Shown piece by piece: positions 6,158-15,323 of a stretch of DNA of 22,217 bases. The notes below the pieces were generated by a model. That model made no database searches, was not told the origin of the DNA, and was given only the letters and a program-made list of their open reading frames with translations. Made by a program: the position numbers and the translations under genes. Position 1 is the stretch's first letter, and each line of letters opens with the position of its first letter. The DNA comes from an uncultured Sutterella sp. (GTDB taxonomy: Bacteria > Pseudomonadota > Gammaproteobacteria > Burkholderiales > Burkholderiaceae_F), in NCBI GenBank assembly GCA_900544335.1, contig UQUS01000028.1, positions 1 through 22,217 on the forward strand, read 5' to 3'.

Positions 6158-9100
6158 ATGGCACTACACATCGCCTATTCCAACAGTTATGACGTTCTGA
6201 AAGCCCAATTGACCGTTAACCTGACAACGGACAGCCAATCCGGGACCGATCTTCTTTTTTCTCCGATTCAAATCGTTGTTCCGTCGCGAGAAATCGAAAA
6301 TGACATCGCCAGAAGCCTGTGTCAGACTGACGGCATCTGCATCGGGTTTTCGTTTTCCAACCTTGCCGGTTGGTTAAAACCGTACGGCTCATTCTGGCAC
6401 ACCTCGAGCATTGATAACTTCACACTCCCGTGGAGTCTGTATCCGATACTCACACGCATTCAAAAAGAAAACAACGTTCATTCCGATTACGGTCGTTTGG
6501 TTGAACACCTAAAAGGCATGACGCCGGGCGAGCTTTTTTCTCTTGCCGAACACATCGCCCGCGTTTTCACCAAGTACGTCAATTACCGTTACGACTGGGT
6601 ATGCTCTTGGATCGGCGATCCGAATGCGACGATCGACACAGATAAACTTGACACACTACCGGATTTGCCTTGGCAAAAAAGGCTATGGCAAGAACTTCGA
6701 AGCCGTGACAAGGCTAAAGAAGAGCCGAGCAGCATCTACGCAACATCTTCGTACACGGGAAAAATTTTGGCACTGCAAGAGCAACTCCTCGGAGATAGCG
6801 CCGAAGAAAAGCCTTTAGAGACCAAAACCACTCCCGTTCATATTTTCTTACCGCATACATTGCCGCCCCTTGCCATGCCGGTTCTTGCCAAACAGGCTCA
6901 GGAACGCGACGTGTGGCTCTATGTCTTCAATCCCTGCTGTCGCTACTGGTTCGACCCGGGTGACGCCGTTCCCAAGGACCTGTTTCACTGGACGGAAAAT
7001 ACCCACATGGCCGAGCAAAACCGACTCCTCAGAGAAAACGCCCGGAGTATCCGCGCCTTTATCGACAGGCTCTGGCAATACGCTCCGGACGAAGGCATGT
7101 CCGCGAGCAAACTCATTGAAGACAACTTCTCGCGCGGCAAACGAGACCTAAAAGGCATGCGGCGGCTTTGGGAACAAGCCTCGGCAAGCATCTATGCGAA
7201 AGTTGCGGACACCGACCAATCGTTTATTTGGCAAAAACGTCAACCGCAAGACGGAAAACCCCTCACTCTTTTAGATGCCGTCGTCAACAGCATTCTTTTT
7301 GACTGTCCCTTATCGGGCGATGAATCGGACTTTTCGTTTGACGCAAAGGCTTTTTCGGCAACACGGGACACGAGTTTGCGCATTTTTAAATCCCAGGGGC
7401 AAATCGGCGAGATTGAAGCGGTTATCGATTGGATTGAAGCCTTAAAGCAAGCACACGGCTACAGTGCCGATGACTTTTTAGTCGTCACGCCGAACGTGTC
7501 GAATATTGCCGGTCTTGTTCGGGGCGTCATCAATGCCCGAGCATCGGAAAACCGCATCGCATACAAAATTCTCGGTGAAGTCAGTAGTCAGGAAAGCGCC
7601 GTGCTGCAGTCGGGCACGTTCTTCTTTACAACTCCCGATTTCGATACCTTCTTCGAACTCATTTCTTCGCCGCTTTTTATGCGGTGCTGGGATATCGACT
7701 ACACGGACTTACAGACCCTCAGAAACTGGCTTGTCGCCGCCGGCTTTCGCAACGGAATCTGCCAAGCGCATCTTCGGGCACTACTCGGGGATGGCGCCGT
7801 CGAAGACGATGACACGACACTGGAGCGAGCCATCGAGCGCCTTGCATTAGGATTTGCCTATCCTCAGGGTACCGAAGCCGTTCACGGACGCTCGCTTGCC
7901 ATCTTCGGCAATGAAGTTCAAGGCCACGAAAACGAAACCGTTTCCGAGCAACAAGACCTGTTTTGCCGCCTATTGAGCCTGTGGCAAACCTTGAAGTCCT
8001 TGGCGCAACTTGCGCACTTTGAACTAGATCCGTATACGGGACTGACGGCAGCCGAATGGAAAACCTTTTCCGAGGCGCTTCTCGACGGTCTTTATCCGAA
8101 CAAACCCGAGTCCTTCGTAACGGACGCACGTGAAAGCTTTACGCAGGCTGTCGAAACGCTTCACGAAACGATTCTGAGGACCACACAAGAACCCGATGAG
8201 CGAATTGCTCCGGCCGTCTATTGGGCCTCATTAAAGCGTGCCGTCGGCGTTTCTGTCCTGCAAAGCCGTCAGGAAGGCGCCGTCACCTTTGCCAACATGG
8301 ATGCCCTGCGCAACATCCCCTTTAAGGCCGTTGCCATGATCGGGCTCGGAGAAGATTCCGACTTTCCGGGAAACACAACGAGCGAAGAGTTCGATTTGAC
8401 CTGTGCTTACCGTAATGACAGTAAAGCACTTCCCCCCAGGCGCGGCGACCAAGATTCGCGTATTGACAACCGAAGCCTGTTTCTCGAATTGATTTGTTCG
8501 GTCAAACGGCATCTGCTCATTACGTACGATGCCGGGAAGATTGCCGGAGAAAAATCCAAAAACGCCTGTGCCGTTGTAGAAGACTTCGCTCAATGGCTCG
8601 ACGAGCAAGCTCCGGGAATTCTCATGAAGATTTCGGGAACACTGCCGGCCTCGCGTCTGTCGGAAGATAGCTTTACCGTAAGTTGCGATAAGAGCGGAAA
8701 CATCGACGGAATCCGTTTCTTTACGAATCGAAATCCGAATGATTTTGCCGCCTGGAAAGATTCCGCAGGCACGGTCGATCCCCCGGATCACCCGGAAGAC
8801 TATCTGCGGGGCTTTTCACCCGAGCCCGAAAGCACACCGGACGTTCTTTATTGGAAAGATCTTCTCCAAGCTTGGATAAATCCGACCGGATACATTCACG
8901 GAAAACTCAAACTCACCTTCTTTAGAGATATTCCGGAACTCACGGAACCGGTCGGACTGTATCCGAATCTTGCCGCCGATCCCCTACAAAAGACAATGCT
9001 GACAAAGCGCTTTTTGGAAACACTTCAATCCATTGACTGCGAGGGAGTAACCGACGATCAGTTGGTGACCTATCTTTGTCAAGCGGAGTGTTTTCGCCTC

Positions 9101-9811
9101 AATCCTTCCTATGGGTTTGCAACGCTACGCCCCCTGGTCCTTGAGGCTCTTGCGCGCGAGGCGGTTTCGATTCTGCGAGCACAACAAACCCTTGCACCGA
9201 CAGGTCCGGTGCGAGAAGATCCCGGGTACCTGATAATCGATAAGACACAGATTCGATTGCCGATTCTTGATGTCATCCCGAAGGATTCGTCCCAACCGAC
9301 AACCGATTTCCTCTTTACGGCATTGAGTAACAGCGATTACGTGCGCGCCGCGCTTTTGCAAATTGCGCTCAAAGCCCTCGACAACGGAAAAGACAACAAG
9401 AAAAACTACCGCCTGCGTCTTCTCGGCATCGCCAAGGAGGCAAACGGTGCGCAAGAACTTCCCGGTCCGATTGATGCAATTAAAGATCCGGACGTGCGAA
9501 CCCTTTTGCCCTTTGAGGCGTTCTCGGTCATGACCTCGCTTGTTCGACTGACTGAGGCTATGAACACAAACATCCGCGTGCTTCAAACGAAGACATCCAA
9601 TCAAAGTTGGGGAGATTCTTTGCCTCCGTTTAACCCGGTTTGGCGCGGTTTCGAGACCTGGCAAGACAACGTCATGAAAGAAAAAGTCCGATTGGACGGA
9701 CTCTGCATTTTCAAGCCGCAGGAAGAAGCTTCAAAGAAGGCAAAAGAGGTCAACGCGGTCGATGAGTTTTGCCACACCATCACACGCATCATCCATAAGG
9801 GGTCCGTATGA
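6158..9811 (+). CDS. recC: RecBCD enzyme subunit RecC
   Basis: Protein of 1217 aa, somewhat longer than the roughly 1120 aa of E. coli RecC. The N-terminus fits the family: a short strand with a Y/H-S-N element (IAYSNSYDVL), then VVPSREIENDIAR, where most RecC have a VQ-P-M-Q-W-L-type motif, then a hydrophobic FSNLAGWL stretch. Further family-like stretches include a helicase-like segment GAVTFANMDALRNIPFKAVAMIG around residues 705-730 and the RDGRQ-like LPPRRGDQDSRIDNRSLFLE. RecC is an inactive helicase fold that splits the duplex, holds RecB and RecD together and scans for Chi. The ATG at 6158 is preceded by a modest GGAAACC. Its stop overlaps the recB start as ATGA. Assignment rests strongly on the adjoining recB and recD, because RecC diverges quickly. 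Confidence 0.93.
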   Translation: MALHIAYSNSYDVLKAQLTVNLTTDSQSGTDLLFSPIQIVVPSREIENDIARSLCQTDGICIGFSFSNLAGWLKPYGSFWHTSSIDNFTLPWSLYPILTRIQKENNVHSDYGRLVEHLKGMTPGELFSLAEHIARVFTKYVNYRYDWVCSWIGDPNATIDTDKLDTLPDLPWQKRLWQELRSRDKAKEEPSSIYATSSYTGKILALQEQLLGDSAEEKPLETKTTPVHIFLPHTLPPLAMPVLAKQAQERDVWLYVFNPCCRYWFDPGDAVPKDLFHWTENTHMAEQNRLLRENARSIRAFIDRLWQYAPDEGMSASKLIEDNFSRGKRDLKGMRRLWEQASASIYAKVADTDQSFIWQKRQPQDGKPLTLLDAVVNSILFDCPLSGDESDFSFDAKAFSATRDTSLRIFKSQGQIGEIEAVIDWIEALKQAHGYSADDFLVVTPNVSNIAGLVRGVINARASENRIAYKILGEVSSQESAVLQSGTFFFTTPDFDTFFELISSPLFMRCWDIDYTDLQTLRNWLVAAGFRNGICQAHLRALLGDGAVEDDDTTLERAIERLALGFAYPQGTEAVHGRSLAIFGNEVQGHENETVSEQQDLFCRLLSLWQTLKSLAQLAHFELDPYTGLTAAEWKTFSEALLDGLYPNKPESFVTDARESFTQAVETLHETILRTTQEPDERIAPAVYWASLKRAVGVSVLQSRQEGAVTFANMDALRNIPFKAVAMIGLGEDSDFPGNTTSEEFDLTCAYRNDSKALPPRRGDQDSRIDNRSLFLELICSVKRHLLITYDAGKIAGEKSKNACAVVEDFAQWLDEQAPGILMKISGTLPASRLSEDSFTVSCDKSGNIDGIRFFTNRNPNDFAAWKDSAGTVDPPDHPEDYLRGFSPEPESTPDVLYWKDLLQAWINPTGYIHGKLKLTFFRDIPELTEPVGLYPNLAADPLQKTMLTKRFLETLQSIDCEGVTDDQLVTYLCQAECFRLNPSYGFATLRPLVLEALAREAVSILRAQQTLAPTGPVREDPGYLIIDKTQIRLPILDVIPKDSSQPTTDFLFTALSNSDYVRAALLQIALKALDNGKDNKKNYRLRLLGIAKEANGAQELPGPIDAIKDPDVRTLLPFEAFSVMTSLVRLTEAMNTNIRVLQTKTSNQSWGDSLPPFNPVWRGFETWQDNVMKEKVRLDGLCIFKPQEEASKKAKEVNAVDEFCHTITRIIHKGSV

Positions 9812-12800
9812 CATCCGATTCTTCCGGAGACAATGCCTTTCAGTATGCGAAAACGCCGCTTCACGGACCGATGCTCATTGAAGCCAGCGCCGGAACCGGG
9901 AAAACGTTTTCTCTTGAGAAAATCGTTTTGCGCTTAATTGTCGAAGAAGACAAAAAAGAATCGGCCGTCGGACTCGATCACCTTTTGCTCGTTACCTTCA
10001 CCAACGCGGCGACCTCGGAATTACGCATGCGTGTTCGCAAAACGCTCATTGATGTCTTGCGAACTTGGAACACCTTGCTGCAAACGAAAACACCGGGTTC
10101 CAAGACCGACGAGCTAATCAAAAAATGGTTCGAAGCCTCGGAAATGGCAGAAAGCTACACAGATCCCGTCCAAAGAAAAGAAAAGATCAGTGCCTGGCAC
10201 GAGCGTGTCCGAACTCGTCTTCAAAAAGCCTGTCACGCCATTGACATTGCGGCGATTTATACGATTCACGCCTTCGCGCAAAAGCTCTTAAAAGAGTTTT
10301 CTCTTTCCTGCAACGGCTTTAACGAACGGCAGATTATTCAAGACACTGACCTTGAGACCGTCAAAACTGCCCTACTCGATGACTATTTAAGAAAGAATCT
10401 TCCGACAGAAAATCCCGCTCTCTTAAAGGAGATTCTTCAGTACAAAGACTACGGCGATGCCTTTAAAGAACTAGGACGCGAAAGACCTGAGTATCTGGAA
10501 AAACTGCTTGTTCAAAAGCTTGAGGTCAAGGATTCGAAAAGCAAAAAAAAGTCCTCGGAAGTCTCGCTCCCCTTAAGTCAAGAAGCGACGACTTGGTTTA
10601 CGCAACTCTTTAAAACGTTTCCCGGTCTTTTAAACGAGCGATTAGAGCGTCTCGGCTATGCCACGCATGATGGAATGCTCTTGGAGTTGCTCGGCTACTT
10701 ACGGAAAGAAGCGGGAAAAAAACAAAGCGGTGAAACCACTTTGATCGATACGATTCGCTCCCGATACCAAGCCGTTTTAATCGACGAATTTCAAGACACC
10801 GATCCGGTGCAGTACGAGATTTTTAGGCTTCTCTTTCTCGATCACGACTCGTGCCGCGAGACTCCTTCCGACAAGGTCTTTTTCGTCGGTGACCCGAAGC
10901 AGGCCATCTATTCGTTTCGTGCGGCCGAGTTGGAAACCTATCTACAGGCCAAAGAGAACATCCGAGTGGTGAAAAGTCTTTCGACCAATTACCGCTCGAC
11001 TCCGGCTCTGATTGATATCTTTAATCGCTTTTTCCTTTCCGAGGCATCCTTTCAAATGCCTGAAGCCTCATTCCCGACGCAAGTGGCTTCGCACGGCGGC
11101 ACGTTACCCCTGGCATTTAAGGAGACCGGAAGCAAGGAACCCGTGAGTTTGCCTGCCTTTGAGTTCTGGACAATTCCGAACGGAGACGACATGGTGCAGG
11201 CGCTTAAAGACCTCAATGTCTCGTCCAACGACATAGAACTTAATGCCATTGCCAACGACATCGTCTCGCTTTTAAGCGGAACGATTAACGGCAAGAAAGG
11301 CACTGTTTACGTTTACCCCGGAAGCGCCCAGGAAAGACCCATCAAACCGGAAGATATTGCCGTTCTCGTTCGTAGCAACGCTGAGGCTCAGACCGTTGTT
11401 AACACGCTTCGAAAACACGGATTGCGAGCGGCCTTTCTTTCCAAAGAGAGTATCTTCAGCCAAACGGAAGCCCTTGAGTTACTGCTTTTCTTGCAAGCCG
11501 CTCTCACGCCGAAGGTTCGTCGGGATTTCAACAGTGCTGCCGCAACCGTGTTTGTCGGCTACACGCTTGACGAGCGCCGGGACGAAACACGGGCAGCCCA
11601 ATTGCAGGAGATTCTCAAGCAAACCGCAGTCGACCTGGAAACGTACGGTGCCTACGCCGTACTTTTGCGTCTGATGCGGGAAACCGATCCGAATCGCGGT
11701 TTCGGAACGATTGCCCGTTTACTCAAAGAAAAGAACTCTCGCGCCCTGATTAACTATCAACACCTGCTTGAACTTATTGAGCTTGAACAGCGACGCACTC
11801 GCTCTCTATCCGGATTAATTGCTTGGCTGACACAGAAAATCGCGCAATCCTCCGGTGGGGAGGACACCGAAAAGCTCCGCCCGGATACCGGAAAATCCCT
11901 TGTCAACGTCATAACCATTCACGCAAGCAAAGGGCTGGAATTTCCTGTTGTGTACCTTGCGGACGCCAAGAGTCTGAAGCCGAAAATCGGCGGCAAGCAA
12001 AAGCGCTTTGTGTTCCGAGGAAAAAATGACACCGTCACCCAACGGCAGCTCATTGTGTATCCCGAAAAGCAACCCATCGCTGTGCACAATGACACGGTCA
12101 ATCGAGAAACACAGGAAACACAACGCTTGGCGTATGTGGCCATGACACGAGCCTCGGAGCGCCTCGTTCTTCCGCTTGTCTTTACTTTGACCTCTAAAGG
12201 AAACTACTGGAATTGTGACTCAAACGCCTACCTCTGTGCGTTTCAGTCCGATGCTGACCGCGGTCGCAAAGATAAAGGGAAAGAGGCCGTCGGCGAGATT
12301 ATCGAGTTCCTACAAAGCGATTCAGAGCACTACAAGATTCGCCGACTGACCTCGTGCACTAAGAAAACATTTCGTCCGCAAAATAACGCTTCTCTTGCTT
12401 CCCTGACGGGCAAGCCGCCTCAGTCCTTGGAGCGCACCTGGACGCAATCGAGCTTTACAACCCTTTCTAAATCCCTCGTCAATTTCCATGATGCGGGACC
12501 GACTCCGGCTTTTCTCTCGTTTCCGGCCGGTACCGGCGCCGGAACCTTCCTACACAAGGTCATGGAAACGGCCATTGTCCGAGCCGGAACCTTCCCCAAA
12601 GAGGTTCTTCATCACGATGCGTGGCTGATCGAGCATTTAAATCGCTCCTTCGATTGGAACCTGAAAGGAACGCTTCAGGTCACGGACAGCGCCCTTGCGC
12701 CCGATCCGGCCGTCGGCATTACCGATGCCGGCGATTACGAAACGTATTGCCGTACGTGGCTTTGTCAAACCTTTACTCGCCTTTTTCACACGCCGCTTGC

Positions 12801-13395
12801 CGCAGACGAGACGCTCTGCGATTTAATCGCCAATGATGCTCTTACCCCTGAAATCAGCTTCCTCGGGCTTGTCGGCAATCGTGCCTTTAATCCCGAGGCC
12901 GTTGAAAAGGCTTTTGCCGGTAATCCCGACTTTGCTTTTGCCGTCAACCGTGATGAGGCCTCGGAAGGAAGTCGCGCAATAAAGCAATCGCTATACGGCT
13001 TTTTAACCGGACAAATCGACTTGATTTTCAAGGACAAAGACGAGCGCTATTGGATTGTGGACTGGAAAAGCAACAAGATTGAAGATCCCGAACAAAAGCA
13101 CTCACGCGACTACTTCGGAAACTACACAACCGAAGCGATGGAAAAGGTGATGCGCGGTGCCAATTACAAGCTTCAGGCCCTTTGTTACATGACGGCGTTA
13201 AAGCGCTTTTTGTGCCGTTGCTACCGCGATGAAAAGACGGCTCTTGACCACATGGGAGGCGCTTTGTATGTCTTTTTACGCGGCATCGGTCAAGCGAACG
13301 GCCGGACAACCGGAATCTACCGTATGCCGATGAATCAGACTCTTAGGGATGCCGTCAACACCTTAGACGCTCTTTTGACGGTCAAGGAGAAGTAA
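9808..13395 (+). CDS. recB: RecBCD helicase-nuclease subunit RecB
   Basis: Protein of 1195 aa carrying every UvrD-like SF1A helicase motif: Walker A ASAGTGKT (26-33), VTFTNAAT, YTIHAFAQ, motif II AVLIDEFQD (322-330), motif III VFFVGDPKQAIYSF (from 357), NYRST, motif V ITIHASKGLEF (702-712) and motif VI YVAMTRASER (from 776). The C-terminal nuclease domain keeps H916, D1071 (in GQIDLIF), D1085 and K1087 (in IVDWKSN), equivalent to E. coli H956, D1067, D1080 and K1082. It is therefore predicted active as a 3'-5' motor, as the single nuclease of the complex and as the RecA loader. The start overlaps the recC stop, with AAGGGG (9797-9802) 5 bases before it, so translation is coupled. Confidence 0.97.
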   Translation: MTSDSSGDNAFQYAKTPLHGPMLIEASAGTGKTFSLEKIVLRLIVEEDKKESAVGLDHLLLVTFTNAATSELRMRVRKTLIDVLRTWNTLLQTKTPGSKTDELIKKWFEASEMAESYTDPVQRKEKISAWHERVRTRLQKACHAIDIAAIYTIHAFAQKLLKEFSLSCNGFNERQIIQDTDLETVKTALLDDYLRKNLPTENPALLKEILQYKDYGDAFKELGRERPEYLEKLLVQKLEVKDSKSKKKSSEVSLPLSQEATTWFTQLFKTFPGLLNERLERLGYATHDGMLLELLGYLRKEAGKKQSGETTLIDTIRSRYQAVLIDEFQDTDPVQYEIFRLLFLDHDSCRETPSDKVFFVGDPKQAIYSFRAAELETYLQAKENIRVVKSLSTNYRSTPALIDIFNRFFLSEASFQMPEASFPTQVASHGGTLPLAFKETGSKEPVSLPAFEFWTIPNGDDMVQALKDLNVSSNDIELNAIANDIVSLLSGTINGKKGTVYVYPGSAQERPIKPEDIAVLVRSNAEAQTVVNTLRKHGLRAAFLSKESIFSQTEALELLLFLQAALTPKVRRDFNSAAATVFVGYTLDERRDETRAAQLQEILKQTAVDLETYGAYAVLLRLMRETDPNRGFGTIARLLKEKNSRALINYQHLLELIELEQRRTRSLSGLIAWLTQKIAQSSGGEDTEKLRPDTGKSLVNVITIHASKGLEFPVVYLADAKSLKPKIGGKQKRFVFRGKNDTVTQRQLIVYPEKQPIAVHNDTVNRETQETQRLAYVAMTRASERLVLPLVFTLTSKGNYWNCDSNAYLCAFQSDADRGRKDKGKEAVGEIIEFLQSDSEHYKIRRLTSCTKKTFRPQNNASLASLTGKPPQSLERTWTQSSFTTLSKSLVNFHDAGPTPAFLSFPAGTGAGTFLHKVMETAIVRAGTFPKEVLHHDAWLIEHLNRSFDWNLKGTLQVTDSALAPDPAVGITDAGDYETYCRTWLCQTFTRLFHTPLAADETLCDLIANDALTPEISFLGLVGNRAFNPEAVEKAFAGNPDFAFAVNRDEASEGSRAIKQSLYGFLTGQIDLIFKDKDERYWIVDWKSNKIEDPEQKHSRDYFGNYTTEAMEKVMRGANYKLQALCYMTALKRFLCRCYRDEKTALDHMGGALYVFLRGIGQANGRTTGIYRMPMNQTLRDAVNTLDALLTVKEK

Positions 13396-13397
13396 TC

Positions 13398-15293
13398 ATG
13401 CCCCAATGCGAAGAATTGTCCGACTTTGCCCGTACGATGACCGAGTTTCTCTTGACCTCCAAGGGAGTGCCTGAAGAAGAACCGCTCCTTTCGACACTGC
13501 ATCGCGCATTTTCCTCGCTCGAAAAAACCTTACGGCAGGGGGGACTGTGTGCGGACATTTCGCCGGAAGATGCCGCCTCTCTTATCAAGGCGCAACTTGC
13601 CGCCGAACATCCGCTCCAAACAAACTTTTCAGGTCCTGCTCCGGCCCTTGTCGTTGCCGACAAGACTCACCTATATCTCGAGCGTGATTTTGCCGTCGAA
13701 AGCACGCTAGCCCGAAAAATTGCCTTCCTTTCCGAACAGGGAGCCGTTCGGATAAGAGCAGAGGATTCCTGCGACAAGAAAACCATGTCGCCCGATCTTG
13801 CCGCCGTCCGAGGCCTGGCACTGACTCGACCGTTTTGCGTGGTGTTCGGAGGACCGGGAACCGGAAAAACAACGTGCCTGGCAGGCATTCTCGAGACGCT
13901 CTTTGAAGAAAACGCAAAGCTCGTGGTGTTCCTCGCGGCTCCGACCGGAAAGGCCGCCGCACGGATGCGCGAAGCCTTGGAGGCTTCTGCCAAAAGCGGC
14001 TCGGTCGCCTTCCCGCATCTTGCCGAGCGTCTGAATCGGAACGATGCGCTTGCGCTACCGGCAAGGACTCTTCATCGCTGGCTTTATGCCCAGCAAGACT
14101 CCGGCGAAAAACCGAGTCCGACATCGCCGTTAAATTGCGACCTATTCGTCCTTGACGAAGCCTCGATGCTTGACGCACGACTTGCGGAAAAACTCCTGCG
14201 CGTCATCGATCCGAAAAGAACCCGAGTGATTTTTCTCGGAGACCCCTTCCAACTTCGCTCTGTCGGTCCGGGGTCGGTCTTTGCCGACTTATGCGCCCTC
14301 GGTCGTATGCAAGGCTTTGCCGGGGAACTTAAACGCAGCTTCCGTTTCGACCCGACAAGCGGCGTCGGGATTATTGCGCACGCCGTCAATCGTCTTGCTC
14401 GCCAAAAAGCTCGCGAAGAAGCGTTGCCGACTGCTTCCGAATCGGCACGTGTTTTCCCGGGTACGGCCCCGGAGCCCGTGCGTTTTTATTTAACGGGACC
14501 GATTGATGCGGCGCTTTTTCCCATGTTCGGTCTTCCCGGCGTTCCCGATAAACGCCTTTATGCTCTTTCATCCGAGTCAACTGACGCCGATCAAGAACTC
14601 CCGATGTCATTAAAGCTGTGGATTGATGCTCGTATCCGCCCCTATGCCGCGCTTGTCTCCGAGGGTGACGAAACCGCTCTTTTAAATCAATCGCAGCGTT
14701 TTCGCATTCTTTGCGCCATGCGCGAAGGACCGGTCGGCGTCAATGCCGTCAATACCTATGCGGTTAAGGTTCTTCGCGAGGAACTCGCCCGCCGAGGTTT
14801 TTCCGAGGCGACCGATGCCGGTCGCATGATCATCATTCGGAAAAACGACGATGATTCGGGACTATATAACGGCGATATGGGCGTTGTTCTTCCCGCCAAA
14901 GAAGGCTCGGTCACGCAAGTGGTTTTCCCGGGAGGCGCCGACGGAGTCCGACACATGGCCTTAAGTCTTTTGCCCGAATACGAGACGGCTTTTGCCATCA
15001 CGATTCACCAGTCTCAGGGCTCGGAGTACGAAGACGTTGCTCTGGTTTTGCCGATGCAAGCCCCTAAAACCGCAGGGACCGAATCCCTTGTAACCAATGA
15101 GCTTTTTTATACCGGCATTACGCGCGTGAAAGACACCAAAGATTCCGAGTACCGAATTACGGCGTACGGGAAACTGTCCGTCTTTTCAAGCAGCGAGGGT
15201 CTTAAGGCAGCGCTTGTCAGTCTGAGCCAGCGCAAGACAGGATTTAAGAAGCGCCTGATTGAGGCATTTGAAAAAGACTCCGAAGCGGCCTGA
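13398..15293 (+). CDS. recD: RecBCD 5'-3' helicase subunit RecD
   Basis: Protein of 631 aa, close to the E. coli length of about 608. Helicase motifs of SF1B are present in order: Walker A GGPGTGKT (151-158, K157), LAAPTGKAAARM, TLHRWL, Walker B LFVLDEASMLD (D253, E254), FLGDPFQLRSVGPG, and near the C-terminus AITIHQSQGSEYEDV and ELFYTGITRVKD. RecD is the fast 5'-3' motor of RecBCD and governs nuclease switching at Chi. The start lies 2 bases after the recB stop, with AAGGAG (13384-13389) inside the end of recB. It ends within a terminator stem, closing the recC-recB-recD operon. Confidence 0.97.
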   Translation: MPQCEELSDFARTMTEFLLTSKGVPEEEPLLSTLHRAFSSLEKTLRQGGLCADISPEDAASLIKAQLAAEHPLQTNFSGPAPALVVADKTHLYLERDFAVESTLARKIAFLSEQGAVRIRAEDSCDKKTMSPDLAAVRGLALTRPFCVVFGGPGTGKTTCLAGILETLFEENAKLVVFLAAPTGKAAARMREALEASAKSGSVAFPHLAERLNRNDALALPARTLHRWLYAQQDSGEKPSPTSPLNCDLFVLDEASMLDARLAEKLLRVIDPKRTRVIFLGDPFQLRSVGPGSVFADLCALGRMQGFAGELKRSFRFDPTSGVGIIAHAVNRLARQKAREEALPTASESARVFPGTAPEPVRFYLTGPIDAALFPMFGLPGVPDKRLYALSSESTDADQELPMSLKLWIDARIRPYAALVSEGDETALLNQSQRFRILCAMREGPVGVNAVNTYAVKVLREELARRGFSEATDAGRMIIIRKNDDDSGLYNGDMGVVLPAKEGSVTQVVFPGGADGVRHMALSLLPEYETAFAITIHQSQGSEYEDVALVLPMQAPKTAGTESLVTNELFYTGITRVKDTKDSEYRITAYGKLSVFSSSEGLKAALVSLSQRKTGFKKRLIEAFEKDSEAA

Positions 15294-15323
15294 CGGGTTA
15301 CCGTCAGGCACGCGATGTTTTTT
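15285..15323 (+). terminator. Terminator of the recCBD operon
   Basis: GCCTGACGG (15288-15296) and CCGTCAGGC (15301-15309) form a perfect 9-bp stem with a GTTA loop. GCG/CGC pairing across a bulged A lengthens it, and six T follow after GATG. The recD stop codon lies in the 5' arm of the stem and the T-run touches the stop of the convergent transporter gene. The stem itself would form in transcripts of either strand, but only the plus strand has a T-run. Confidence 0.65.

Noticed and set aside
8231..8791. Minus-strand open frame of 186 codons opposite recC
   Set aside because: Antisense shadow with no domain signature and no transcription signals.
13585..14178. Minus-strand open frame of 197 codons opposite recD
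   Set aside because: Shadow of the recD coding frame; Arg-rich with no domain signature.
6158..15293. Considered whether the helicase-nuclease locus is AddAB or a defence-type helicase/nuclease system
   Set aside because: Three subunits in the order recC-recB-recD, a separate SF1B RecD, one intact nuclease domain in RecB and family-like lengths identify standard RecBCD.
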